A DNA stretch of 64,000 bases from Methanohalophilus portucalensis (GTDB taxonomy: Archaea; Halobacteriota; Methanosarcinia; Methanosarcinales; Methanosarcinaceae): NCBI RefSeq assembly GCF_002761295.1, contig NZ_CP017881.1, positions 1,921,750 to 1,985,749 of the forward strand, in the 5' to 3' direction. A program made the translations under genes and the position numbers. Shown here in pieces: positions 1 through 9,477 of this stretch (positions are counted from its first letter, which is position 1; the number at the start of each line of letters is the position of its first letter). The notes below the pieces were generated by a model. The model ran no database searches. It worked only from the letters and a program-made list of their open reading frames with translations, and was not told where the DNA came from.

Positions 1-375
1 CCCTGCCCATAAAAAGTAATTCTACATAAAGGCCCAAAAGAAGGACAAAAAGGCCCAAACCATGATGGAAAAGCAGTTCAATATTGAAAAACGTGTTAAA
101 GTAATAAGTAGATCTTACACCAGACATAGCGGGGTACATAAAAAATATTGTCGACAAAAACTGTGCAAACAAAGCAAAACCCATTATGCGACAATGGAGT
201 TTAGTTTTATTATTACGAACAAGATATATTGAAACAAGTATAATAATTATCAGAATTGTTTGAACAATAAGGTTCAACATAAAATACCCCCTCCAAAGTG
301 CCTGATTGAATATTGGGACAAAATGATATAAAAAACTGCCTTACAATAGAAATACAAAAAAGAGGTATATAACAC
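1..375. other. Unassigned stretch upstream of dut
   Basis: No convincing gene is seen here. A 57-codon open frame at 62-235 (plus) has no recognisable motif and no clear ribosome-binding site. An 11-base direct repeat AAAGGCCCAAA lies at 28-38 and 49-59, 21 bases apart. A TATA-like element (gatataaaaaac, 325-336) and an AGAGGTA ribosome-binding site (361-367) serve the dUTPase gene starting at 376. Confidence 0.5.
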
Positions 376-894
376 ATGGCAATGCTATCAAGGAAAGAAC
401 TTAACAAACTACTGGAGGGTGAGCAGCCTCTTGTCGAAGGTTTTGTGGATAAAGAACTTCAGGTGCAACCCAATGGAATCGAACTTACACTTGAGAGTGT
501 GCACAGACTAAATGGAAAGGGCACCATCGATTTTGATAATTCAAAAAGGCAAATCCCTGAAAGTATACCTCTTGATTTTTATGAGGAATGGATTGACCTC
601 GAAAAAGGCATATACAAAATTATCTTCAATGAAATCGTTAATATTCCCAAAAATATTGCAGCACTCGCAACACCAAGGTCAAGCCTGATACGTGCCGGAG
701 CGACACTGGAAACTGCTGTATGGGATGCCGGATACCGTGGCAGAAGCGAATGTTTACTTGTTGTTTATAACCCTGATGGCCTGAAACTGCAAAAAAATGC
801 GCGTACGATACAACTTGTATTTTATACTCTGCACACAGAAGTTGATGAAGGATACAATGGTAAATACCAGAATGAGAATACCTGCTTACAATAA
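376..894 (+). CDS. dut: dUTPase / dCTP deaminase family protein
   Basis: The product probably removes dUTP by hydrolysis to dUMP and pyrophosphate, keeping uracil out of DNA and supplying dUMP for thymidylate synthesis. At 172 aa it matches the archaeal dUTPase/Dcd family. Visible signatures are the trimer active-site segment [11 protein letters not shown] (about residues 98-108) and the [10 protein letters not shown] segment after it, which carries the Asp and Tyr of the nucleotide pocket. Start ATG at 376 follows an AGAGGT ribosome-binding site; a second ATG lies two codons in. The archaeal family mixes dUTPases and dCTP deaminases, so bifunctional activity cannot be excluded. It stands alone on a TATA promoter, ahead of the aromatic-pathway gene. 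Confidence 0.85.
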   Translation: MAMLSRKELNKLLEGEQPLVEGFVDKELQVQPNGIELTLESVHRLNGKGTIDFDNSKRQIPESIPLDFYEEWIDLEKGIYKIIFNEIVNIPKNIAALATPRSSLIRAGATLETAVWDAGYRGRSECLLVVYNPDGLKLQKNARTIQLVFYTLHTEVDEGYNGKYQNENTCLQ

Positions 895-911
895 TTTTTT
901 ATAAAAATACA

Positions 912-927
912 TGTACATATATGTACA
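912..927 (+). promoter_or_regulatory. Double TGTACA palindrome before the aromatic-pathway gene
   Basis: TGTACATATATGTACA is a perfect 16-base palindrome made of two TGTACA boxes (912-917, 922-927) separated by TATA. It abuts the AGGAG ribosome-binding site (927-931) of the gene at 939. In Methanothermobacter the repressor TrpY binds TRP boxes with consensus TGTACA. An operator role here is an inference from that match and from the downstream pathway. Confidence 0.5.
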
Positions 928-938
928 GGAGAGTACAC

Positions 939-1730
939 ATGAGTGAAATTGGCAAATCCGTAAGAATCGAACGCATATTCGATCGTAATACACAAAACGC
1001 AATAATAATACCAATGGACCACGGAGTCGGAGCCGGGCCTCTAAGAGGACTGACAGATATGCCTACTACTGTAAATAAAGTCGCTGAAGGTGGTGCAAAC
1101 GCAGTATTGGGGCACATGGGTCTTCCCAAATACGGTCACAGAGGATATGGAAAAGACGTGGGATTGATAATCCATCTTTCCGGTTCAACATCCCTTGGAC
1201 CTGACCCAAATCACAAGGTACTGGTTACCACCATTGAAGAAGCAATAAAAGTTGGCGCTGATGCAGTATCAGTCCACATAAATATAGGTGCAGATGATGA
1301 AGCAAAGATGTTGCAGGACCTTGGTAGAATTGCAAAGGGCTGTGATGAGTGGGGAATTCCACTTCTGGCAATGATGTATCCCAGAGGACCCCGTGTAGCA
1401 TCAGAGCATGATGCAGAGTATGTGAAACATGCTGCAAGAGTTGGTGCCGAGCTGGGGGCAGATATCGTGAAAACAAATTACACAGGAGATATTGATTCAT
1501 TCAAAGAAGTCGTGGAAGGCTGCCCGGTACCTGTTGTTATAGCAGGCGGTCCCCAGATGGAAACAGAAGAAGACCTCCTGCAGATGATACATGATTCACT
1601 GGAGGCAGGTGGAAGAGGTGTTGCAATCGGCAGAAATGTATTCCAGTCCGAAGATCCGGTTGTTACCGTATCTAAAATATCCCGCATTGTACATGGAGGA
1701 GAATCTGTAGAAGAAGTACTCAATCGATAA
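939..1730 (+). CDS. 2-amino-3,7-dideoxy-D-threo-hept-6-ulosonate synthase (class I aldolase family)
   Basis: This is the first step of the archaeal DAHP-independent route to 3-dehydroquinate and aromatic amino acids: transaldol condensation of a fructose-1,6-bisphosphate-derived fragment with aspartate semialdehyde. The 263-aa TIM barrel has [11 protein letters not shown] near residues 24-34, the Schiff-base lysine segment [10 protein letters not shown] near 180, and phosphate-binding VIAGGP and [10 protein letters not shown] near the end. I chose ATG 939 because AGGAG (927-931) sits seven bases before it; an in-frame ATG at 921 lies inside the upstream palindrome and lacks a site. The same fold includes DhnA-type fructose-bisphosphate aldolase, which is the main alternative. 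The stop is followed by a structured 3' region (1748-1824). Confidence 0.85.
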   Translation: MSEIGKSVRIERIFDRNTQNAIIIPMDHGVGAGPLRGLTDMPTTVNKVAEGGANAVLGHMGLPKYGHRGYGKDVGLIIHLSGSTSLGPDPNHKVLVTTIEEAIKVGADAVSVHINIGADDEAKMLQDLGRIAKGCDEWGIPLLAMMYPRGPRVASEHDAEYVKHAARVGAELGADIVKTNYTGDIDSFKEVVEGCPVPVVIAGGPQMETEEDLLQMIHDSLEAGGRGVAIGRNVFQSEDPVVTVSKISRIVHGGESVEEVLNR

Positions 1731-1747
1731 AATTTGAAAAGAAGAGA

Positions 1748-1824
1748 GCAAGACCATGTAAGTGGTATGGCCAAATGAAGATATGTTAGGTGGTGGTGGT
1801 GGTACGATATGAAAATGGTCTTGC
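1748..1824 (+). other. Inverted repeat enclosing a (GGT)5 tract; possible structured 3' RNA
   Basis: GCAAGACCAT (1748-1757) and ATGGTCTTGC (1815-1824) form a perfect 10-bp stem around a 57-base loop. The loop contains TGGCCA and five consecutive GGT units (1789-1803), which could form a two-layer G-quadruplex. T-rich sequence (acttttttg, near 1858) follows. It lies in the 363-base gap between the aldolase-like gene and glyS. No open frame or tRNA fold is seen. It may be the end of the upstream transcript or a small RNA. The rest of the gap to 2093 is A/T-rich promoter-like sequence. Confidence 0.45.
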
Positions 1825-2093
1825 CTAATTATAGTGTATATACAGTCCTCTATAAATACTTTTTTGATAATATCATCATTATGATGAGAAATTATAAGAT
1901 ATATATACAAATGGATATGATCTAAAAATATTGACAGATCACACATTCCCAATAAATGAACAAATGTTATTGGATTTTAATTGTTCATAATTATAGTGCA
2001 ATTTTGAAATAGTTCGATAGAATTAAATGTCATGGAAATATGGAGAATGAGATCACTTTCATAGATATTATACCATTTATCGAGGATTAAATT

Positions 2094-3845
2094 ATGGACA
2101 AATATGAGCAGGTTATCGAACTGGCAAAAAGACGCGGATTCCTGTGGAACTCTTTTGAATTATATGGAGGTACTGCCGGATTCTATGACTACGGACCCCT
2201 GGGAAGTACCCTGAAACGCAGAATAGAAAACATTTGGAGACAATTCTATGTTGTCCGGGAAGGCTTCATGGAAATCGAAACTCCTACCATCGGCATAGAG
2301 GATATATTCGTAGCTTCCGGTCACGTAGGTGGTTTCTCCGACCCCCTGTGTGAGTGTGAACAATGCAAAGAGGCTTTTCGGGCAGATCACCTGATTGAGG
2401 ACTATGTAGCTGTTGCAGATGCATTGAGTAACGAAGAAGTAGATGAGATGATCAGCAAACATGGTATTTGCTGCCCGGAATGTGAGGGCAAACTCGGAAA
2501 AGCCAGAGAGTTTAACCTGATGTTTGAGACGAGTATAGGACCCGGTAATGGCAGACCCGGATACCTGCGTCCGGAAACCGCCCAGGGAATCTTCATTGAT
2601 TTCCAGAGGCTGGCGCGTTATTACAGGGAAAAACTGCCCTTCGGTGTAACCCAGATCGGTAAGTCATACCGTAATGAGATATCCCCGCGACAGGGTGTCA
2701 TAAGACTCAGGGAATTTACCCAGGCTGAGGCTGAAATATTCACCCATCCAGAAGAAAAAACACATCCCGAAATTACTGCAGTGGAGAATGACCTGATAAT
2801 ACTTTATTCCGATGAGGCACAGGAAAGAGGAAAACTGGAAGAAATGACAATCCGGGAAGCAATCGACAACAAAATCATTGCCCACGAATTCTTGGCCTAT
2901 CATATTGCCCTTACCAATCGTTTCCTCAAACGTATTGGTATTTCTCCCGATAAACTGAGATTCCGCCAGCATAAGAAAGATGAGATGGCACATTATGCAA
3001 TCGATTGCTGGGATGCCGAAATCAAAACAGCTCGTTTTGGATGGATAGAAACAGTGGGTATTGCTGATCGGACCGACTATGACCTAATTGCCCATACAAA
3101 TATGAGCAAAAACGAGCTGGCTGTCTATATTGAATATGATGAACCTAAAATGGTGAAAAAATTTGCCGTAAAACCAGATATGGGAAAACTCGGACCCCTC
3201 TTCAGGAAAAAAGCAAAGGATGTTGCAGAAGCTCTCAAACAACTTGGGCATGAAGAATTTGAAAAAGATGGCGATATAAACGTAGTAGTCAACGGCGAGG
3301 AAGTTTCAGTACCAAAAGACGTTGTTTCAGCTGAAGAAGTGGAAGAGAAAATAAGCGGGGAAACTGTGGTACCCCATGTTATCGAACCTTCCTATGGTAT
3401 CGACAGGATATTCTACACATTACTGGAACATGCTTATGAAACCGAAATGGCCCCTACAGCTGAAGAAGAAAAGGAAGAAGAGCGTATTCTTCTCAAATTT
3501 AAGAGTGAAATTGCCCCTATTCAGGTAGCAGTCCTTCCACTTATGAAAAACAGTTATGAACTGGTCAGTAAAGGCAGGCAGGTCGTAAGTAACCTTAAGG
3601 ACATAGGATTGATGGTGGCTTATGATGATTCAGGAACCATCGGAAGAAGATACCGAAGGAATGATGAAATAGGCACCCCATATTCGGTAACTATTGACTA
3701 CGACACCCTTGAAGATAATACTGTTACAATTCGTGAAAGAGATACCATGAAACAGGTTCGAACCCCTGTAAGCGATCTTGAAGGAAACCTGGAAAAATTA
3801 ATCAGTGGAAATATGGTGTTTGAGGAGGCCGGAAGCCCCCTCTAA
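2094..3845 (+). CDS. glyS: Glycyl-tRNA synthetase (homodimeric type)
   Basis: This enzyme charges tRNA-Gly with glycine in the cytosol. The 583-aa protein is the class II alpha2 form used by archaea and eukaryotes. It opens with the catalytic-domain signature KRRGFLWNSFELYGG, followed by GFYDYGPLG and the insertion that carries CxxC pairs (CECEQC near residue 88 and CCPEC near 126), probably a zinc site. Motif 2 is in IGKSYRNEISPRQG. Motif 3 is in PSYGIDRIFYTLLEH near residue 430. The C-terminal anticodon-binding domain has VAVLPLMKN and TIGRRYRRNDEIGTPY. ATG 2094 follows a GAGGAT site. The gene is complete and unremarkable. Confidence 0.95.
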   Translation: MDKYEQVIELAKRRGFLWNSFELYGGTAGFYDYGPLGSTLKRRIENIWRQFYVVREGFMEIETPTIGIEDIFVASGHVGGFSDPLCECEQCKEAFRADHLIEDYVAVADALSNEEVDEMISKHGICCPECEGKLGKAREFNLMFETSIGPGNGRPGYLRPETAQGIFIDFQRLARYYREKLPFGVTQIGKSYRNEISPRQGVIRLREFTQAEAEIFTHPEEKTHPEITAVENDLIILYSDEAQERGKLEEMTIREAIDNKIIAHEFLAYHIALTNRFLKRIGISPDKLRFRQHKKDEMAHYAIDCWDAEIKTARFGWIETVGIADRTDYDLIAHTNMSKNELAVYIEYDEPKMVKKFAVKPDMGKLGPLFRKKAKDVAEALKQLGHEEFEKDGDINVVVNGEEVSVPKDVVSAEEVEEKISGETVVPHVIEPSYGIDRIFYTLLEHAYETEMAPTAEEEKEEERILLKFKSEIAPIQVAVLPLMKNSYELVSKGRQVVSNLKDIGLMVAYDDSGTIGRRYRRNDEIGTPYSVTIDYDTLEDNTVTIRERDTMKQVRTPVSDLEGNLEKLISGNMVFEEAGSPL

Positions 3846-3921
3846 TACTTTCAATCCGCTTTGCTAAGCTATTAATAAAAATTGTTTGTTATTTCCCCTT
3901 TAAAGATAAGTAAAGGGTAAT

Positions 3922-6186
3922 ATGGTAAAGTACATACAACATCCCCTGATTAAACCCGATTCTGTCGAACAACGTCTCTACCAGCTTGACCTGGCAGGCA
4001 AAGCACTATCTTCCTCTACACTGGTAGTCCTTCCCACAGGACTGGGCAAAACAATAGTAGCTCTGCTTGTCATGGCGTCAAGACTGGAGGCTACGGGAAA
4101 AAAGGTGGTGATGTTATCACCCACAAAACCACTGGTCGAACAACACGCAGCTTTTTTTAGCCAGATGTTAAACCTGGAACCTGAAGAAGTGATGACATTT
4201 ACGGGAAATCTTCCTCCTGCAAAGAGAGAAAATATGTGGGAAAGAGGTAGGGTAATAGTATCCACGCCCCAGGTTATAGAAAACGACCTGCTCACAAAAA
4301 GGATCAGTCTTCAGGATGTGGCCCACATAACATTCGATGAAGCTCATCGTGCTGTTGGAAACTATTCATATACCTACATTGCAGAGGAATACTTCAACCA
4401 GGCAAAAGAACCCTTGTGTCTGGCAATTACCGCAAGCCCGGGAAGCTCAGATGAAAAGATAGCAGAGGTCTGCGAAAGTTTGCATATCGAAAAAGTGGCA
4501 GTCAAAACAGAAGATGATTCTGATGTTGCCCCTTATATCCACCATAAGAAAGTCGAATGGGTTCACTTAAAACTGCCCGATGAAATGCAAAGGCTCAAGG
4601 ATTTGCTCGATAAAGTTCTGGAAGACAGGATTCAAAAACTGGATGAAGTTGGATACAGACTGCCCTACGGGAAAAAAACCTCAAAAAAGGAACTACTGGG
4701 ACTTCAAAGAAAAATGCAGGGCCAACTCAGAAGTGGAAACCCTGATCCTTCTGTATACAGTTCCATATCCCTCATGGCAGAAATCCTCAAAGCAGGCCAT
4801 GCAATAGAAGTCATTGAAACCCAGGGAGTAGGGGCTCTTGCCAAATATGTGGACCGCCTGGAGAGGGAAGCCTGTACAAAGGGAGCAAGTAAAGCTTCTA
4901 AAAGACTAATGGAAGACCTGTCCATGAGGCAATTATCCCATCGTCTTAAAGAGTGCGGTGCAGAGCATCCCAAACTTGAGACAGTGTGTAACATTGTAAA
5001 AGAAGAATTAATCTCCAATCCAGATTCAAGAGTTATCGTTTTTACCAATTTCAGGGATACAGCAGAAATGGTAACAGATGCACTATCGGAGATTGAAGAT
5101 ATAAATCCAGTGAAATTCGTAGGCCAGAGTTCAAAATACAAAGACAAAGGCCTGACCCAGAAACAACAGGTCGAAATTATCGATCATTTCAAACAGGGAA
5201 ACTTCAATGTACTTGTTGCAACTTCCGTTGCTGAAGAGGGACTGGATATACCTGCAACAGACCTGGTTGTTTTTTATGAACCAATCCCTTCGGAAATACG
5301 CAGTATCCAGAGAAAGGGGAGAACCGGCCGCAAACATGCCGGCAGGGTTGTAGTTCTGGTAACAAAGGGAACCCGGGACGAAGGCTACTACTGGAGCAGT
5401 GCAAACCGGGAAAAGAAGATGCAGGGAAATATCAGACAACTCCAGGAAACACTGTCCACAGAAGAACAAGATAATCCTTTCATTAAAGAAAAGCAGCGCA
5501 GTCTTGAAGATTTTGACAACAGTGCAGAACCTGCAGATGACACCGGGCCGGAAGTCGTGGCGGATCAAAGAGAGATACGCAGTACTGTAACACGCAATCT
5601 ACAAAAAGCAGGTGCAGCCCTTAGTGTAAAAACCCTCGAAGTGGGAGATTACGTTGTCAGTGAGAATGTCGCTATTGAGAGAAAGGAAACCGTGGATTTC
5701 GTGAATTCACTTATTGAGGGGAAGCTCTTCGAGCAGATTTCAAACCTGACACGCACTTATGAGAAAAACATCCTGATTATCGAAGGAGAGGGACTATTCA
5801 ATGCCCGCCGTATCAATCCATCTTCCATTTACGGTGCAATGTTATCAATATCAATGGATTTTGAAACAACTATTCTCCATACCAGAGATGCAGAAGAAAC
5901 AGCAGCTCTCATAATCCAGATAGCTAAAAGACACCAGGGGAAGGATAAAAAACCTATCAATCCTCACGGGAAAAAAGCTGCTCCAATCCTTTCAAAGCAG
6001 CAGGAATATATTGTATCCGCAATTCCCCAGCTTGGGCCACAGGCAGCACGCAACCTGCTTGAATATTTCGGGTCTGTTGAGGCTGTAATGAAAGCTTGTG
6101 AAGAAGAACTCAGGGAAGTGAAACTCATTGGTCCTAAAACCGCTGCACGTATAAGAGAAGTGGTTTGTAGCGAATATAAAGGATAA
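3922..6186 (+). CDS. hef: Hef-type helicase/nuclease (SF2 helicase plus ERCC4 nuclease)
   Basis: Hef processes stalled replication forks and branched DNA; it is the archaeal counterpart of FANCM/XPF. The 754-aa protein has an N-terminal SF2 helicase with Walker A LPTGLGKT near residue 38, a DEAH box near 138, and motif VI QRKGRTGR near 463. An XPF/ERCC4 nuclease domain near 545-680 carries the catalytic IERKETVDF motif near 582, and a tandem helix-hairpin-helix domain closes the protein (LGPQAARNLL, LIGPKTAARI). Length and domain order match complete Hef; both the helicase and nuclease motifs are intact. ATG 3922 follows AAAGGGT. Confidence 0.93.
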   Translation: MVKYIQHPLIKPDSVEQRLYQLDLAGKALSSSTLVVLPTGLGKTIVALLVMASRLEATGKKVVMLSPTKPLVEQHAAFFSQMLNLEPEEVMTFTGNLPPAKRENMWERGRVIVSTPQVIENDLLTKRISLQDVAHITFDEAHRAVGNYSYTYIAEEYFNQAKEPLCLAITASPGSSDEKIAEVCESLHIEKVAVKTEDDSDVAPYIHHKKVEWVHLKLPDEMQRLKDLLDKVLEDRIQKLDEVGYRLPYGKKTSKKELLGLQRKMQGQLRSGNPDPSVYSSISLMAEILKAGHAIEVIETQGVGALAKYVDRLEREACTKGASKASKRLMEDLSMRQLSHRLKECGAEHPKLETVCNIVKEELISNPDSRVIVFTNFRDTAEMVTDALSEIEDINPVKFVGQSSKYKDKGLTQKQQVEIIDHFKQGNFNVLVATSVAEEGLDIPATDLVVFYEPIPSEIRSIQRKGRTGRKHAGRVVVLVTKGTRDEGYYWSSANREKKMQGNIRQLQETLSTEEQDNPFIKEKQRSLEDFDNSAEPADDTGPEVVADQREIRSTVTRNLQKAGAALSVKTLEVGDYVVSENVAIERKETVDFVNSLIEGKLFEQISNLTRTYEKNILIIEGEGLFNARRINPSSIYGAMLSISMDFETTILHTRDAEETAALIIQIAKRHQGKDKKPINPHGKKAAPILSKQQEYIVSAIPQLGPQAARNLLEYFGSVEAVMKACEEELREVKLIGPKTAARIREVVCSEYKG

Positions 6187-6188
6187 GA

Positions 6189-6671
6189 TCAGGAATTGGA
6201 TCTTATCCTTTCCAGAATATTCATTCCCCTCTCGATAAGATCAAAAGCGTCTTCTACACGCCGGGGGTCTGATTCTGATTGAATGTTTTTTGCTATTTCA
6301 ACAAGTTTGGATTCAATCAATTGTTCAAGGGGACTTGAGCCCTTCCTTTCACCATGCAATGAATCAGATACTGGTTCCTGAAGGTTGGTGTGTGGTTGCG
6401 ATGGAGCAACTTTTGGTTTATTTTCAACAGTTTCTGTTTCAAATTCCTCTTTTGATACTTCTGTTTCAACAGAAGGAATCGTTTCCTCTACCTTTTCATC
6501 CTGATCTTCTTCCCCCTCTTCTGCAACGTTACATAGAGGACATAGGACCTGCCCCTGATAACGGAATAAAGGAGATCCACAAGTATCACAATGTTGTGCA
6601 AGCATTGTGCCACCAAGCTCAAGCAATTTGGAAATTCTTCTTATTTTAGCATCGTCATCATTTCTTCCCAT
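6189..6671 (-). CDS. UPF0148 / autoantigen-p27-like zinc-ribbon protein
   Basis: Function is unknown. The N-terminal part resembles the Sjogren's/scleroderma autoantigen p27 (UPF0148) domain: KIRRISKLLELGGTML followed by a zinc ribbon, CDTCGSPLF and CPLCN. The middle is very acidic and low in complexity. The C-terminus (residues about 115-160) is a predicted helix ending LIERGMNILERI. I prefer ATG 6671 over the upstream GTG at 6680, since a GTGAT ribosome-binding site lies just before it. It is convergent with hef, two bases apart. Confidence 0.72.
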   Translation of the reverse strand: MGRNDDDAKIRRISKLLELGGTMLAQHCDTCGSPLFRYQGQVLCPLCNVAEEGEEDQDEKVEETIPSVETEVSKEEFETETVENKPKVAPSQPHTNLQEPVSDSLHGERKGSSPLEQLIESKLVEIAKNIQSESDPRRVEDAFDLIERGMNILERIRSNS

Positions 6672-6891
6672 TATTATCACATCACAACTAAAAGAATAAT
6701 ATGTAGCCGGAATACAGCATTCAGTACAAAGAGGTAATAGTCCACCCAGGAATTTAAATCTGACTGAATAGAACCAACAACTTTCATAAGATAATATTCC
6801 AGCAAACGGGTAAGTTTTTATATGAGATTATTAGTTAGACATACAGAACTAACCCTTATTTTATGCCCCTAATTAACTCAAGGTGATCAAA

Positions 6892-7164
6892 ATGCTGTCT
6901 GTTAATACTAAAGATGTTATAGAGCAATGCACACAGGTACTGGAGCACATAGCAAACGATAATTCAGTCCCAAGAAATATCAGGCGCTCCGCCACCGAAG
7001 TCGTGGAAAAATTAAACGATGACAGTGAAGCCCTTTTCCTGAGAGCTTCTTCAAGTATATCCATTCTTGAAGACATCAGTAATGACCCCAACATCCCCCT
7101 TCATACCCGTACATTAATCTGGAATGTAGCAAGTCAGCTTGAAACAATACCTGTGGATGAATAA
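6892..7164 (+). CDS. UPF0147 family small helical protein
   Basis: This 90-aa archaeal protein has no assigned function. It shows the family pattern: a repeat-like pair of helices with [16 protein letters not shown] and [20 protein letters not shown], resembling a HEAT-type hairpin. ATG 6892 is chosen because AGGTGATC (6881-6888), complementary to the 16S 3' end, precedes it. It begins a same-strand run with the translin-like gene, SepRS, endonuclease V and DUF169, so co-transcription is likely. A TATA-like tttttatatg lies at about 6812-6821. Confidence 0.75.
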   Translation: MLSVNTKDVIEQCTQVLEHIANDNSVPRNIRRSATEVVEKLNDDSEALFLRASSSISILEDISNDPNIPLHTRTLIWNVASQLETIPVDE

Positions 7165-7209
7165 TTCACCAGGTATCTTTTTTTAATATCTAGATAATCC
7201 CCAGGAAAC

Positions 7210-7845
7210 ATGGATTCTATTACAGGCACCCTTATTGGAAATTTTGAAGAAAAGGATGCTGCACGGGAAAAAGGTCTGGCCCTGTCACGTAAACTTGTTA
7301 GAGCGTGCCGTACAACTACTATCGCAATTCATCGCAAAGAAAGGGATACTGTCAAAAAGAATCTCCTGACTGCTCGTAATTATCTCCGGGAAATGAATGA
7401 AACCCTGGGAAAATACCCTGAAATATATTACAAAGGACCTGTGGGACAGGCACAGCAGGAATATGCAGAATGTATTATCACCTATTCTTTATTATGTGAA
7501 AATAAGACACTTGAAGAATTGCCAACCCCCCAACAGATGGAAGTCGAAGATTCAGCCTACCTTAATGGCCTTGCAGAAGCAGGCGGAGAATTGAGAAGGC
7601 ATGTACTTGATCTGATAAGAGAAGACAAGCCTGCAGAGGGGGAAAAATATTTACAGATAATGGATAACATTTATTCACTTTTAATAATGTTTGATTACCC
7701 TGATGTAATTACCGCAAATCTCAGACGTCACACGGATGTACTCAGATCCCTGAATGAAAAGACCAGAGGAGATCTGACCCATGCATTACAGCAATATAAA
7801 TTCCAGAAATTAATGATGAATTCGCAGGAAATAAATCAAATTTAA
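7210..7845 (+). CDS. Translin-family protein
   Basis: This 211-aa, nearly all-helical protein resembles archaeal translin homologues: EKGLALSRKLVRACRTTTIAIHR near the start, then YAECIITYSLL and YLNGLAEAGGELRRHVLDLI, then LRRHTDVLRSLNEKTRGDLT. Translins form ring-shaped oligomers that bind RNA or single-stranded DNA; the eukaryotic translin/TRAX complex (C3PO) trims RNA, including tRNA processing intermediates. I cannot confirm a nuclease active site here. It sits between UPF0147 and SepRS with short spacings and an AGGA ribosome-binding site, so a tRNA- or RNA-linked role is a reasonable inference. Confidence 0.78.
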   Translation: MDSITGTLIGNFEEKDAAREKGLALSRKLVRACRTTTIAIHRKERDTVKKNLLTARNYLREMNETLGKYPEIYYKGPVGQAQQEYAECIITYSLLCENKTLEELPTPQQMEVEDSAYLNGLAEAGGELRRHVLDLIREDKPAEGEKYLQIMDNIYSLLIMFDYPDVITANLRRHTDVLRSLNEKTRGDLTHALQQYKFQKLMMNSQEINQI

Positions 7846-7857
7846 AAGGGAACTCAT

Positions 7858-9477
7858 ATGAAATTCAATCCTGATAAAATAAGAGAAGATGCCAGCGAAG
7901 ATTTTGACAGGGCCTGGAACGATAGCGCAAAGTATGTCAAAAAGCCTCTGTTCAATGAACGCTACCCTATAACATCAATCAACTATGGTAAACCTCATCC
8001 TGTTTATGATACTATTGCGAAACTAAGGGAAGCCTACCTTCGGATGGGTTTTGAGGAAATGATGAATCCCATCATTGTTGATGAACAGGAAGTGCACAAA
8101 CAATTCGGACATGAAGCACTGGCCGTACTTGACAGATGTTTCTACCTGGCAGGACTTCCCCGGCCAAATGCCGGCATATCCGATGAGCGTATATCTAAAA
8201 TAAAAGAAATGCTGGGAGATCTTTCCACAGAAGATATTGATATGATACGAAAGGTCCTGCATGCCTATAAGAAAGGAGAGATAGAAGGTGACGATCTGGT
8301 TCCCGAAATGGCCGCAAAGCTGGACGTGTCAGATTCCCTCATAGTCGAAGTCATAGATCAGGTGTTCCCGGAATTTAAGGAACTGACACCAAAAGCAGGC
8401 AAACGTACCCTGCGCAGTCATATGACCTCCGGCTGGTTTATCAGCCTCTCAGAGATTCTCAAGCGCCGTGAACCCCCATTCAATTTGTTCTCCATCGACA
8501 GGTGCTTCCGCCGGGAACAACAGGAAGATGCTGCCAGGCTTATGACCTATTATTCAGCGTCCTGTGTTATAATGGATGAGGATGTGACCGTAGATTACGG
8601 CAAAGCTGTTGCCCAGGCCCTGCTATCACAATTTGGTTTTGAGAAATTCCAGTTCAGGCCTGATGAAAAACGCAGTAAATATTACAGTCCAGATACCCAG
8701 ATAGAGGTATTTGCATACCATCCAAAACTTGTAGATTCCAATACCAAATATTCGGATGGATGGGTAGAAATTGCTACTTTTGGAATATATTCCCCGATAC
8801 CTCTTTCAAAATATGATATTCCCTATCCTGTGATGAATCTGGGCCTCGGGGTTGAAAGGCTTGCCATGATCATCCATGAGGCCACTGACCTGAGGGGAAT
8901 GAGCTATCCACAGATGGAATTGTACTCTGAATGGGAGATGTCCGACAGCGAACTTGCCAGACATGTCGAAATTGACATGATACCCGAAACATCTCAGGGG
9001 AGGGAAATATTCGAAGCCATTGTTGAGCAGTGTCAGGTCCATGCATCCGAACCAAGCCCCTGCGAGTTGCCTGCATGGGAAGGGGAAATTGAAGGGCACA
9101 ATGTAAAGGTTTCAGTCATTGAACCCGAAGAAGACACTAAACTCTGTGGCCCGGCTGCTTTTAATGAGATTGTAATTTACAATAACGACATCCTGGGATT
9201 GCCAAATAATAAGAAATGGAAAAAAGCATTTTCCAATCATTCAGCAAGGACCGGTGTCAGGTTTATTGAAGCACTGGCGGCAAAGGCAGCAAGCGAGGTC
9301 GAAGATGCTGTTGCAAAAGACGATACTGAAATTGAAACACGTGCAAGAATAATAAAGACACCTGCAGAAATCAACATAAAACTATCCCCCCTTGCCCAGC
9401 GTTATGTGACCGGCAAAAACAAGAAAATAGACATAAGGGGACCTGTGTTTACCACGATAAAGACAGAAATTTCATGA
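7858..9477 (+). CDS. sepS: O-phosphoserine--tRNA(Cys) ligase (SepRS)
   Basis: SepRS attaches phosphoserine to tRNA-Cys; SepCysS then converts it to Cys-tRNA. This is the methanogen route to cysteine, and the tRNA-Cys substrate lies in the rRNA operon at 20398-20469. The 539-aa class II synthetase has the SepRS start MKFNPDKIREDASEDF, then YPITSINYGKPHPVYDTI, motif 2 in FSIDRCFRREQQEDAARLM (near residue 215) and motif 3 in MNLGLGVERLAMIIHEATDLRG (near 327). The C-terminal anticodon-binding part follows. Its stop TGA overlaps the ATG of the endonuclease V gene (ATGA at 9474-9477), so the two are probably translationally coupled. Confidence 0.95.
   Translation: MKFNPDKIREDASEDFDRAWNDSAKYVKKPLFNERYPITSINYGKPHPVYDTIAKLREAYLRMGFEEMMNPIIVDEQEVHKQFGHEALAVLDRCFYLAGLPRPNAGISDERISKIKEMLGDLSTEDIDMIRKVLHAYKKGEIEGDDLVPEMAAKLDVSDSLIVEVIDQVFPEFKELTPKAGKRTLRSHMTSGWFISLSEILKRREPPFNLFSIDRCFRREQQEDAARLMTYYSASCVIMDEDVTVDYGKAVAQALLSQFGFEKFQFRPDEKRSKYYSPDTQIEVFAYHPKLVDSNTKYSDGWVEIATFGIYSPIPLSKYDIPYPVMNLGLGVERLAMIIHEATDLRGMSYPQMELYSEWEMSDSELARHVEIDMIPETSQGREIFEAIVEQCQVHASEPSPCELPAWEGEIEGHNVKVSVIEPEEDTKLCGPAAFNEIVIYNNDILGLPNNKKWKKAFSNHSARTGVRFIEALAAKAASEVEDAVAKDDTEIETRARIIKTPAEINIKLSPLAQRYVTGKNKKIDIRGPVFTTIKTEIS

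Noticed and set aside
27-60. Two copies of AAAGGCCCAAA as a possible CRISPR or operator
   Set aside because: Only two units and no spacer pattern, so not a CRISPR. An operator role has no support beyond the 21-base spacing.
62-235. 57-codon open frame in the first 375 bases
   Set aside because: No ribosome-binding site, odd composition (Lys/Ser/Tyr-rich) and no recognisable motif. The region looks like degraded or intergenic DNA.
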